In this document: positions 51,254 to 61,524 of the stretch, in pieces
How positions within the stretch are numbered: the stretch's first letter is position 1
Layout of the letters: the number at the start of each line of letters is the position of its first letter
Assembly (NCBI RefSeq): GCF_000336995.1
Contig: NZ_AOJI01000026.1
Span: 46,056 to 110,055, forward strand
Direction of reading: 5' to 3'
Length of the DNA: 64,000 bases
From: Halorubrum aidingense JCM 13560
GTDB lineage: Archaea; Halobacteriota; Halobacteria; Halobacteriales; Haloferacaceae
Program-made: the position numbers and the translations under genes
The notes under the pieces: generated by a model
What the model was told of the DNA's origin: nothing
The model's input: the letters and a program-made list of their open reading frames with translations, nothing else
Databases searched by the model: none

Positions 51254-51759
51254 CCGACGACCGCCGCGACGACGGCTACGCCGACGGAACCGCCGCCGAC
51301 ACGGCCGACACGACCGACACACCCGCTCCCAACCCGATGACCGAAACTCCTACCGACAACCCCACGGACACCCCTACCGAGACCGCCGCCGACAACCCCA
51401 CCAACGCTCCTACCGACAACCCCGCTGAGGCCGATCCGAAGCCCGAATCGACCGCGACCGGCTCTCGCGCGCCGTCCGATTCCGACCGGTCCGACCAGTC
51501 GACCGCACGGTTCGATCGGTTCTCCACGCCGTACCTCCGCGGACTCCTTGATCGGGTCGGGCTCGCCGCGCTCGTCCTGCTCGCGCTGATCGCCGGCTGG
51601 AGCTTCTACAGCCAGACCGGCACCGCGATCCGAACGTGGCTCGACCCCGCCTACCAACCGATCGCGCTCGCGGCGTTCAATCTCGCGGTGCTGCTCGTCG
51701 CGCTCGCCGGCGTGGCCCACCAGCTCTCGCGGATCAGGAAGAGCGAACCGACCGAGTAG
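51250..51759 (+). CDS. Membrane protein coupled to the PGF-CTERM gene
   Basis: A 169-residue protein with an N-terminal region of Thr/Pro/Asp repeats (PTDNPTDTPTETAADNPT) that is disordered, and two hydrophobic helices (about 102-120 and 135-155) with a short polar loop. It overlaps the PGF-CTERM gene (ATGA), so the two are made together. The pairing suggests a partner in the membrane for the surface protein. No family recognised. Confidence 0.72.
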   Translation: MTDDRRDDGYADGTAADTADTTDTPAPNPMTETPTDNPTDTPTETAADNPTNAPTDNPAEADPKPESTATGSRAPSDSDRSDQSTARFDRFSTPYLRGLLDRVGLAALVLLALIAGWSFYSQTGTAIRTWLDPAYQPIALAAFNLAVLLVALAGVAHQLSRIRKSEPTE

Positions 51760-51806
51760 GGGGACGAGCGCGGAGGCTCGGAAACGCCCGGCCGAGTCGC
51801 GTCCCG

Positions 51807-52163
51807 CTACTCGTCAGGGAGGTCGTCGGTGTCGGCGGGGAGACGCTCGACGCGACCCGCGAGCGTCGCCGCGTCGCCCGCGACGGTGGCGGCGTCGACG
51901 CCGGCCTCGTTCGCGACGGTTCTGACGTGCGCGGCAAGCAACGCGAGGGCGCGAAGCCCCTCGTTTTCGGGATCGCCGCCGGTCCGCTGCGCGAACGTCG
52001 TGTCGATCTCGCCGTCGCGGACGACCCCGACGTGGAGCGCTTCGATCCCCTCGCCGTCGAGGAGGTCGCGAGCGCGGGCCAGTTCGGCCGCGAACACGTC
52101 CTCGGAGCCGGCCGCGCCGCGGTCGTCCGTCTGGGTGTCGCGAGTCGCGTCATCGTCGCTCAT
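51807..52163 (-). CDS. Haloarchaeal protein of unknown function, 118 residues
   Basis: A 118-residue acidic alpha/beta protein (HVGVVRDGEIDTTFAQRTGG in the middle). The start at 52163 is preceded by a minus-strand TATA-like tttttattcc (52183-52192). No Cys, signal or membrane segment. It converges with the membrane protein gene (47 bp between stops). Unknown function. Confidence 0.7.
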   Translation of the reverse strand: MSDDDATRDTQTDDRGAAGSEDVFAAELARARDLLDGEGIEALHVGVVRDGEIDTTFAQRTGGDPENEGLRALALLAAHVRTVANEAGVDAATVAGDAATLAGRVERLPADTDDLPDE

Positions 52164-52182
52164 ACGGGAACGAACGAGCGGT

Positions 52183-52192
52183 CGGAATAAAA
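52183..52192 (-). promoter_or_regulatory. TATA box of the 118-residue gene
   Basis: tttttattcc on the minus strand lies 20-29 bp upstream of the ATG at 52163. Confidence 0.6.
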
Positions 52193-52277
52193 ACGCGGTG
52201 TCGGGAACGGCGGTCGATCGGTAGCGAGAGTAGATAGTGGTGACGGGTCGCCCAGATCGCACGCGACTGAGGCGGGA

Positions 52278-53111
52278 TCAGTCAGGCCGAGGCCGAGCGA
52301 TGAACAGCGACTCCTCGATGGTGAACGGGTCGTACACGGACTGGTGACAGACGCAGTAGGTTCCGTCGGCCGCGTCGTACCGGGCGGACTCTGCGAGCTG
52401 TTTGTAGCCGGGGATACAACAGAAGTGGGTACAGACGTTGAGGTACGCGAGGAACCCCTGGTCCGTCGACGCCGAGAGCCACTCGTCGTTCTCGGCGGCC
52501 TGCTCGATCTGCTCGGACCGGATGACGACCGCGTTCAGGTTGGCGTCGGAGTCCTCGGAGCGCCAGCGAACCGAAGCGGGTTTCCCGGCGCCGTCGGTTC
52601 CGATACCGTTGCCCCACTCGGTGTAGTCGTCGAAGTCGTCGATGTGGATCCGATCGCCCGCGTCGTACGTCTCGTCTTGCCACTCGTAGGAACCCGTCGC
52701 CGCACGGAACAGGTTATCCGACTCGAAGTTCGGCTCGATGTTCTCTTGGGACTCGACGCCGCAGTACTGGAACCACTCGCCGGCGTAGGTCCGGCCGCCG
52801 AGCTCCTCTTGAGCGACCTCGATCTCCTGGCCCTCCTGCGTGATGGTCGTGGTCTCCGGCCAGATGCCCTCGATGTACCCGTCGTCGGTAACGCGAAGCG
52901 GGATCTGCGGGAGGCCACGCGGTGCCGGCCCGCCGGTGTGCGCGATCGACATCGCGATCGTCGAGCCACCGCCGACGCCGCCCGCGGTGGTCAGGGTGTT
53001 CACCGTCGCGGAACCCATCGCACCCACGCCCGCGAGGGCCGCGCCGCCGACGACGCCCTTAACGAAGCGCCGCCGTCCGGATTCGGCCGGATACTTGTCG
53101 GACTTACTCAT
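52278..53111 (-). CDS. Rieske iron-sulfur protein, Tat-exported
   Basis: A 277-residue Rieske protein. The N-terminus has the Tat motif GRRRFVKGV and a hydrophobic helix. The 2Fe-2S site is NVCTHFCC (box 1) and TYCVCHQSVYDPF (box 2), each with a Cys and His ligand. Haloarchaeal Rieske subunits with this exact box 1 belong to bc1-like complexes, yet no cytochrome b or other complex gene is adjacent. It may serve a bc complex encoded elsewhere or a different electron route. A TATA box lies at 53131-53142. Confidence 0.87.
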   Translation of the reverse strand: MSKSDKYPAESGRRRFVKGVVGGAALAGVGAMGSATVNTLTTAGGVGGGSTIAMSIAHTGGPAPRGLPQIPLRVTDDGYIEGIWPETTTITQEGQEIEVAQEELGGRTYAGEWFQYCGVESQENIEPNFESDNLFRAATGSYEWQDETYDAGDRIHIDDFDDYTEWGNGIGTDGAGKPASVRWRSEDSDANLNAVVIRSEQIEQAAENDEWLSASTDQGFLAYLNVCTHFCCIPGYKQLAESARYDAADGTYCVCHQSVYDPFTIEESLFIARPRPD

Positions 53112-53130
53112 AGGCGTCGTTCAGGGTGGA

Positions 53131-53142
53131 CCGGTAAAAAGG
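53131..53142 (-). promoter_or_regulatory. TATA box of the Rieske gene
   Basis: cttttttacc-like run on the minus strand about 20-31 bp upstream of the ATG at 53111. Confidence 0.55.
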
Positions 53143-53223
53143 GTGGCGAACCCTCCATCCGCGTGAGAACGCACGATCGATCAGGATATTCACTCGCAAC
53201 TGAGGCAAACCTTCGTTCGGACA

Positions 53224-53237
53224 TCGGTTTTAACCGA
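53224..53237 (+). promoter_or_regulatory. Palindromic TATA region of ppc
   Basis: tcggtt and aaccga flank a central tt (53224-53237), forming an inverted repeat that also contains the AT-rich element about 25-35 bp before the ppc ATG at 53260. Confidence 0.5.
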
Positions 53238-53259
53238 CCTCGCGGACTGTATCTGTGGT

Positions 53260-55962
<2,703 letters not shown>

Positions 55963-56307
55963 CTCGAACACGGGGCCGTTCGAAGACGCGATCCCTCGCC
56001 CCTCCCAGACGAAACGCCCCGCTGACGCACCGCCCGCAACCGTTTCTCCCGCCGACTGCAGCCGACAGCCGACGCTCCGCCGATCTGATCGCGACGTCGA
56101 CCCCGACGGACCGTACCGGATTGGCCGCCTACGAGAATTCATATCGCGATATACGGTATATGGGACCGAGCACGACGCGAGAGTTGCCGATCGCCACCAC
56201 GAGAGCAGAGCCACTGAACGACCGACTATCGGCAGAAACGGACGGAATGTCACTGCGAGCGCCGCGGCTCAGAAGCGAGCGCGACGTACAAAAAGCGAAT
56301 CGGCGAT
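55963..56307. other. Gene-free region between ppc and rps19e
   Basis: No gene is visible in these 345 bases between the convergent ppc and rps19e genes. The AT-rich patch at 56137-56160 contains the palindrome atatcgcgatat (56141-56152), which also occurs at 60082-60093, and a tatacggtata repeat next to it. Confidence 0.6.
56141..56152. repeat. 12-bp palindrome atatcgcgatat, copy 1
   Basis: A perfect palindrome in an otherwise GC-rich intergenic region; the 13-bp catatcgcgatat is shared exactly with 60081-60093. It may be a binding site. Confidence 0.55.
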
Positions 56308-56763
56308 CTACGCGTAGCGTTCGAGTTCCGGCCGGTCGAGGTCTTCGAGGACGTCAGCGGCGACTTCCGAGAGGAAGGCCTCGCCGTCGTCGGAGAGTCG
56401 GCGACCCTCGCCGGCGGCGGTCGTCACGAGTCCGTCGTCTTCGAGCGCCTGCAGCGACGCGCGGATGAGCTTGCGGGAGCCGCCCTCGTGCTCGCCGGGG
56501 CGGACGGAGTAGCGGTTCGAGCCGCGCTTCTTCGAGCCGTACTCGGTGGCGAGCCGCTCGATGCCGATCGGCTCGTTCTGAGCGACCTTCCGGAGGAGGC
56601 TGGCGGAGCGCACGTACCAGAAGTCCTCCTGCTCGGGCGGAAGCTCCTTGCCGGCGCCGCTCTTGGCGAACTCGACCCACGCGGGCTCTTCGATCCGGTC
56701 CTCGAGTCGTGCGGCGACCTCCTCGATGAGGGCGTCGGCCGGCACGTCGTAGATGGTTACCAT
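56308..56763 (-). CDS. rps19e: 30S ribosomal protein S19e
   Basis: A 151-residue archaeal/eukaryotic-type small-subunit protein needed for 16S rRNA maturation. The start MVTIYDVPADALI at 56763 is the conserved one. Family motifs: FWYVRSASLLRKV and YGSKKRGSNRYSVRPGEH, ending LEDLDRPELERYA. A TATA-like tttaaac on the minus strand lies about 25-31 bp upstream (56788-56794). Monocistronic. Confidence 0.93.
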   Translation of the reverse strand: MVTIYDVPADALIEEVAARLEDRIEEPAWVEFAKSGAGKELPPEQEDFWYVRSASLLRKVAQNEPIGIERLATEYGSKKRGSNRYSVRPGEHEGGSRKLIRASLQALEDDGLVTTAAGEGRRLSDDGEAFLSEVAADVLEDLDRPELERYA

Positions 56764-56922
56764 TGAGGTGAAATTCAGCCTAACGTCGTTTAAACCCATC
56801 GTATTCGAGAAGCGTCGTGTGACCGGTTTTCACGGGGAAGCGGGGCCACGGAGCGGAACCGATCGGCCGAGACTGCAGTCAAATCACGTCGGTCGCGTCC
56901 ACCGGCGTCCGGCTGCGCTCGG

Positions 56923-58266
56923 CTACTCGACGTATTCGTATTTCCGCTCGTTCATCCGGCCCCAGCCGGTGAAGACGAACTCCGCTTCCGGCTGCGTGAA
57001 CTCCTCGATTTCGCGTTCGACCTCCATGTCGTACTCGTGGACGTCGTGGACGTCCTCGTACTCGTCCCACGTGAGCTCGTAGCGGGCCGCGAGCTGGTCG
57101 TCGATGTTGAGCCCCTCGATCTCCGCCTGCCAGCCCTCGCGGATCGTCTCCGCGTGGATCTCCGCCTGGGCGCCGGAGCCGTAGGAGGCGACGAGCAGCG
57201 TGTCACCGACGAACGACCGGTCACGGGTCAGCGCGTCGCGGAGCGCGCTCACACGGGCGATGTGGACCGAACTGGTGTACCAGTTGCCGACCTCGCGGGA
57301 GAGTCCGAGCGTCGGCTCCACGACGGTGTCGTACCACGTCTGGTACTGCTCGGTCGTCTTCAGCGCGTCCATGTACTCGCGGATCGCCTCCTCGTAGGCC
57401 TCTCGGTCGTCGTAGTCGTCCTCGCGGGGCTGGCGCCCGATCTCGCCGGCGAGGTCGTCTTCGTACGTCGTGTCGCGGATGACGTGCCGGTACGCGAGCA
57501 GGGCCGCCTTCCGAACCATCCCGGGGAACGGCGTGTGGAACGGGGCATACACGAAGTCGTCGAGTTCGATGTCGTCCGTGACGGACTCGTAGTCTTCGAG
57601 GGCCTCGCGCATCCGGGAGAGGTACACCTGCACCGAGCGTTTGCCGTCCACGCTGGGGAACTGCTGGTTCGGCTTCAGGAAGTCCGTCTCGTCTTTCGAG
57701 CCGTACCCCTGCTCCATCGAGAGCGAGACGATCGAGGGGTCCTCGTCGATCAGCATCGCGACGGCGCCGGCGCCCTGCGTCGCCTCGCCGGGGTCACCGC
57801 GGGCGTACAGCGCCGTGTCCGTCGAGATGACGAGCGCCGCGCGGTCGCGATTCCGTCCCGCCCGGATCCAGTTGTACGCGTCGTCGATGGCCTGCGTGCC
57901 GGCCAGGCAGGCGAACTTGCGCTCGCCCTTGTTGGCGTGGGTGAAGTCGCCGTCGTACACCTGTTCGAGGCAGCCGGCGATGTACGTCGAAGCGGGCTTC
58001 GAGTGGTCGAACGCCGATTCCGTGGCGACGTCGATCCGACCGATGTCCTCGGGAGCGAGCCCCTTTCGGTCCATCAGCTGTTTCGCGGCGTTCGCGCCCA
58101 TCGTGACGATGTCCTCGTAGACGTCCGGGAACGAGGAGTTGTTGAGCCCGAGCCCCTTCGTGTACTTCTCCGGGTCGTCGCCCTTCTGCGGGGCGAACGT
58201 GCCCGGCAAGTCGAGCTTGAGCTTCCCGGTCCAGATCTCGACGGCGTCGATGCCGACTTCAGTCAT
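56923..58266 (-). CDS. Hydroxymethylglutaryl-CoA synthase
   Basis: A 447-residue HMG-CoA synthase that condenses acetyl-CoA and acetoacetyl-CoA, the start of the mevalonate route to archaeal isoprenoid lipids. The catalytic triad is visible: Glu in VATESAFDHSKPAST, Cys in FACLAGTQAIDDAY (acyl site) and His in APFHTPFPGMVRKA. The start MTEVGIDAVEIW gives the usual N-terminus. Haloarchaeal homologues of this length are well known. Not in an operon. Confidence 0.93.
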   Translation of the reverse strand: MTEVGIDAVEIWTGKLKLDLPGTFAPQKGDDPEKYTKGLGLNNSSFPDVYEDIVTMGANAAKQLMDRKGLAPEDIGRIDVATESAFDHSKPASTYIAGCLEQVYDGDFTHANKGERKFACLAGTQAIDDAYNWIRAGRNRDRAALVISTDTALYARGDPGEATQGAGAVAMLIDEDPSIVSLSMEQGYGSKDETDFLKPNQQFPSVDGKRSVQVYLSRMREALEDYESVTDDIELDDFVYAPFHTPFPGMVRKAALLAYRHVIRDTTYEDDLAGEIGRQPREDDYDDREAYEEAIREYMDALKTTEQYQTWYDTVVEPTLGLSREVGNWYTSSVHIARVSALRDALTRDRSFVGDTLLVASYGSGAQAEIHAETIREGWQAEIEGLNIDDQLAARYELTWDEYEDVHDVHEYDMEVEREIEEFTQPEAEFVFTGWGRMNERKYEYVE

Positions 58267-58376
58267 GGACGGTTGTTCATGGGGCGGGCATTTGGCTTTG
58301 TCGATGGGGTGTTACGTCGATCGTCGTCATAAACTCGTAACAGTGCGGAAGCGTATCGCGGGCAGTGGATCACATA

Positions 58377-59669
58377 CTAAGCAACCGTACATTCCTGTAC
58401 AGTTCCACTGTTGACATTCCCCCCGATTTGACCCCTGTTATCAAGGTAGATCGTCCCACTTACGCCAACGTTAGACGATGTTGACGAACCCGGAAGCAGA
58501 TAGAAGTCAGTACCACTGTTGACATTCCCACTTATTTGTGCGTTCTCGCCAAGAACAATCACTCCTGACGCGCCAATATTAGTGCTGACAGATGCTCCCG
58601 TACCAATAAACACGTCACCAGGATTATTAATATTGGTTGAAACGGAAACTCCGTCTTCAATAACGACCGTGTCACCTCCCGCATTAATATTGCTCGCCGG
58701 ACTACTGGAGACGTATCTCACACCGTCCTCACCCTCGGCGGGAGGTGAGGGCGGAACGGGACAATCAGTCCAGACGCTGGTGCTGCCGTCGTGATCATTG
58801 CTGTCGTCTGTTTCTCGACCGCTACTGGGACCGATATTGTCCCTCACCGCACCCTCCGAAGGCTCCGATTGAACCCCGACCGAATTCACGGTAATGTTGT
58901 CGGGGCTGTCGACGCGTAGCCGGAGTGCGGAGACATCGTCCGAAGAGGGGTATCCGTCGTCGTCGACGCCGAGATACGTGACAGAGCCGTTTTCGATCGA
59001 CTCGTTCCAGTAGCCGTCGTCTGCGCCGAGTCTGGTCGGTATCGAGACGGTGAGCTCGCCGTCCAGTTGCGACAGAGTGGCCGCGTCGTCCGCCGGATAC
59101 AGTTCAAGCGCGACTCTACGCGTTCCAGAGGCCTGAAACTCGTTCTGGAGGGCGGTTATCCGGAGGGTGTCGTTATCCGTCACGAGGTTCTGATCCTCGA
59201 TGATTACCGCGCGACTTCCGGACTCTCGTTCGTCGAGGTATAGAGCGGAGTTATCGTACCAGATTGACCCCACCTGTAGCTCGTTGTACCCCGGCCGATA
59301 TCGGACGAATCTGGTCGAGACGTTCTCGGTCTCGCCGGATTCGTCGGTTATCGTGATGTTGTACGGTCGGCTCGTCTGGAGTGTCCCCGCCGGTGCGGGT
59401 GGATTGATCGCGAACAGTCTGGTCTGGTAGTTCGTTCCGAGTCTCACGTCGACGAACTGGGGTCGTTCAGACTGCCCAGCGGAGGAAACCGCATTACGGA
59501 CCTCGACGAGGTCGTTTTGAACCTCCTCGAAGTGCTGGAACTCCACCTGTGCGTTCTCCTGTGGAACGACCTGAACCTGATACAGCGACAGGGCGAGGAT
59601 CAAGAAGCCGAAGAGAATCACCGTCCCGATCACGACCGATTGGCCCCGACGGTCGCGACTAAAACGCAT
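58377..59669 (-). CDS. Pilin-like exported protein with beta-solenoid tail
   Basis: A 430-residue protein. The N-terminus RDRRGQSVVIGTVILFGFLILALSLYQV is a type IV pilin-like or class III signal with a long hydrophobic helix (quoted part: RRGQSVVIGTVILF). The middle (about 40-300) is a beta-rich ectodomain (ITITDESGETENVSTRF). The end (about 330-425) holds five repeats of about 18 residues that start N-I/V-N or N-I/V-G (for example NINNPGDVFIGTGASVST), like the triangular beta helix of bactofilins. Two Cys flank this tail (DCPVPP and ECTVA). Lower GC than its neighbours. A TATA box is at 59693-59702. Confidence 0.78.
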   Translation of the reverse strand: MRFSRDRRGQSVVIGTVILFGFLILALSLYQVQVVPQENAQVEFQHFEEVQNDLVEVRNAVSSAGQSERPQFVDVRLGTNYQTRLFAINPPAPAGTLQTSRPYNITITDESGETENVSTRFVRYRPGYNELQVGSIWYDNSALYLDERESGSRAVIIEDQNLVTDNDTLRITALQNEFQASGTRRVALELYPADDAATLSQLDGELTVSIPTRLGADDGYWNESIENGSVTYLGVDDDGYPSSDDVSALRLRVDSPDNITVNSVGVQSEPSEGAVRDNIGPSSGRETDDSNDHDGSTSVWTDCPVPPSPPAEGEDGVRYVSSSPASNINAGGDTVVIEDGVSVSTNINNPGDVFIGTGASVSTNIGASGVIVLGENAQISGNVNSGTDFYLLPGSSTSSNVGVSGTIYLDNRGQIGGNVNSGTVQECTVA

Positions 59670-59692
59670 TACGAGGAATACGGCGTCGGACA

Positions 59693-59702
59693 GGTATAAA
59701 AT
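59693..59702 (-). promoter_or_regulatory. TATA box of the pilin-like gene
   Basis: attttatacc on the minus strand lies 24-33 bp upstream of the ATG at 59669. Confidence 0.7.
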
Positions 59703-59771
59703 CCTCCGTCCGATCTCTCAGTCTCGATAACCGCGTCCGGGCAGTAGTGGCTGCTGCCTCAATTACCAGAT

Positions 59772-59978
59772 TCAGTCGTCGCCGTCCCCTGCTCGCCGAG
59801 CCGTCACCGTCGCCGACGCGACGGCGACGACGCTCCCAAACCCGCCGATCAGCACGGCCTGCGTCCAGTTGAACCCGAGCAGCAGCGCCGACACCGGCGT
59901 GACCACGAGGAAAGCGGACACGACGGCACCGAGAAGCGAGGCGAGCGACGCGCCGCCCGAGTCGTCAGAATCGGTCAT
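59772..59978 (-). CDS. Small membrane protein, 68 residues
   Basis: A 68-residue protein with two hydrophobic helices (LASLLGAVVSAFLVVTPVSALLL and AVLIGGFGSVVAVASATVTA, with a short FNWTQ loop) and an acidic N-terminus. Its start at 59978 is preceded by a minus-strand gtttatc (about 60003-60009). No family recognised. Divergent from the nucleoside phosphorylase gene. Confidence 0.7.
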   Translation of the reverse strand: MTDSDDSGGASLASLLGAVVSAFLVVTPVSALLLGFNWTQAVLIGGFGSVVAVASATVTARRAGDGDD

Positions 59979-60000
59979 GGCCGGGTCCTGCCGCCGCCGG

Positions 60001-60010
60001 GCGATAAACC
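60001..60010 (-). promoter_or_regulatory. TATA box of the 68-residue gene
   Basis: ggtttatcgc on the minus strand lies 23-32 bp upstream of the ATG at 59978. Confidence 0.55.
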
Positions 60011-60081
60011 GGCCGATCGGCGGCGTCCTTGTCGGCGACGGCGCGTCCGGTCCAGTCGCGAGCACAGCACGTATAAATCCC

Positions 60082-60093
60082 ATATCGCGATAT
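60082..60093. repeat. 12-bp palindrome atatcgcgatat, copy 2
   Basis: Exact copy of the palindrome at 56141-56152, with the same preceding C. It lies 74-85 bp upstream of the phosphorylase ATG at 60167, inside an AT-rich stretch (ttaaatag follows), so it could be a promoter or operator site. Confidence 0.55.
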
Positions 60094-60166
60094 TAAATAG
60101 CTATCGCGGCCGCCGTCGCGACTTCCGACCGGTCCGTTTTTGCGCGCGGCGGGTGTCTCCGCGCAC

Positions 60167-60892
60167 ATGGCGAAACAGCCGCACCTGTTGGTAGAGGAAG
60201 GCGACGTCCACGAGATCGCGGTCATCCCCGGCGATCCGGGCCGCGTCGACCGGATCGCGGACCTGTGTGACGACAGCGAGGTCGTCTCCGAGAACCGCGA
60301 GTACAAGATCGTCAACGCGAGCTACGAGGGGACCGACCTCACGATCTGTTCGACCGGGATCGGCTGCCCGTCGGCCGCCATCGCCGTCGAAGAGCTCTCG
60401 CGGGTCGGCGTCGAGACGTTCCTCCGGTGTGGCACCTGCGGCGCCTTGCAGGCCGACATGGAGGTCGGCGACATGGTCGTCGCGACCGGCGCGGCCAAAG
60501 AGGAGGGGACGAGCAAGCGGTACGAAGATGAGGTGTACCCGGCCGTCCCCGACTACGACGCGCTCACCGAGCTCGTCGGCGCCGCCGAGGACAACGACGA
60601 AGACGTCCACGTCGGCCCGATCGTCTCCGACGACGCGTTCTACAACGAGAGCGACGAGTACGTCGACGACTGGAACGACGCGAACCTCCTCGCGATCGAG
60701 ATGGAGGCGGCGACGGTGTTCTCGCTGGCTCGCCGCAAGGGGCTGCGCGCCGGCGCCATCTGCACCGTCGACGGCAACCTCGTCGCGGGGACCCAGAAGG
60801 GCGCGGACTCTGACGACGAGCTACCCGAAAAGGCCAAAGACAACGTCGAGCGCGCGATCCGGATCACGCTGAACGCGGTCACTGCACTGTAG
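60167..60892 (+). CDS. udp: Nucleoside phosphorylase (uridine/purine type)
   Basis: A 241-residue phosphorylase of the UDP/PNP family that splits nucleosides with phosphate to give base and ribose-1-phosphate. Motifs: VIPGDPGRVDRIA at the start, STGIGCPSAAIAVEELS, and the ribose-binding EMEAATVFSLARR near 190. Whether the base is uracil, guanine or other is not decided by these motifs. The product could feed the ribose-1-phosphate kinase at 15098. Starts at the ATG of MAKQPHLLVEEGD. Confidence 0.88.
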   Translation: MAKQPHLLVEEGDVHEIAVIPGDPGRVDRIADLCDDSEVVSENREYKIVNASYEGTDLTICSTGIGCPSAAIAVEELSRVGVETFLRCGTCGALQADMEVGDMVVATGAAKEEGTSKRYEDEVYPAVPDYDALTELVGAAEDNDEDVHVGPIVSDDAFYNESDEYVDDWNDANLLAIEMEAATVFSLARRKGLRAGAICTVDGNLVAGTQKGADSDDELPEKAKDNVERAIRITLNAVTAL

Positions 60893-60917
60893 ACGGCGGT
60901 TCCGAGAGTCGACGCGG

Positions 60918-61367
60918 CTACCCGTCTTCCGCTCTGAACTCCACCAGCGTCAGCTCCCGGTCGAGCGCGCACTCGTCGTGTGGGGGCTCGCCGAGCACCT
61001 GGTCGATCACGCGCTCCTCGTCGAAGTCCGCGCCGTCGGGGACGCAGTAGCCGTGACTCGGGCACTCCGTGTGCGGGCACGGCCCGGCGAGCGAGACGCG
61101 GCCGCCGGCGTACGCCTGCTTCGAGAGGACGTTAGCGGGGACGGGCGCGGGCTCGACCTCGACCGCCCGGACGCCGGCGTCGTGGACGGCGCAGTCGAGC
61201 GTCTGCGCGTTCTCGCGGATCCCGGTCACGCGGTACCGAGTCCCCTCGGAGAGGTTGAGACACTGCCCGCGGTAGGGACACCCCTCGCAGTCGACCGATT
61301 CCCCCTGATACACGAACTCGCGACCGGTGTCCGCGAGCCGCGTGCCGATGAGCGTGACCGTGGTCAT
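60918..61367 (-). CDS. UPF0179 family Cys-rich protein
   Basis: A 149-residue archaeal UPF0179 protein. Cys motifs GCPYRGQCLN, TLDCAVHD, GPCPHTECPSHGYC suggest a metal or Fe-S site of several Cys. The start MTTVTLIGTRLA at 61367 gives the usual N-terminus. The function is unknown. It converges with the nucleoside phosphorylase gene (25 bp between stops) and diverges from tmcA. Confidence 0.85.
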   Translation of the reverse strand: MTTVTLIGTRLADTGREFVYQGESVDCEGCPYRGQCLNLSEGTRYRVTGIRENAQTLDCAVHDAGVRAVEVEPAPVPANVLSKQAYAGGRVSLAGPCPHTECPSHGYCVPDGADFDEERVIDQVLGEPPHDECALDRELTLVEFRAEDG

Positions 61368-61524
61368 AGTCGACGTGAGGTCCCGAAACGCTGTAAGCCT
61401 CCCGCCTCGCGAGGAGCCCGATTCGGGCGGCGACGACGGTGGGGGGAGGAGTCGCCGCCGGGGCCGACCGGTTCGGTCCGGAGGACAAGACACATCTCCC
61501 GCCGCCGGCAACGACGACCGAACG

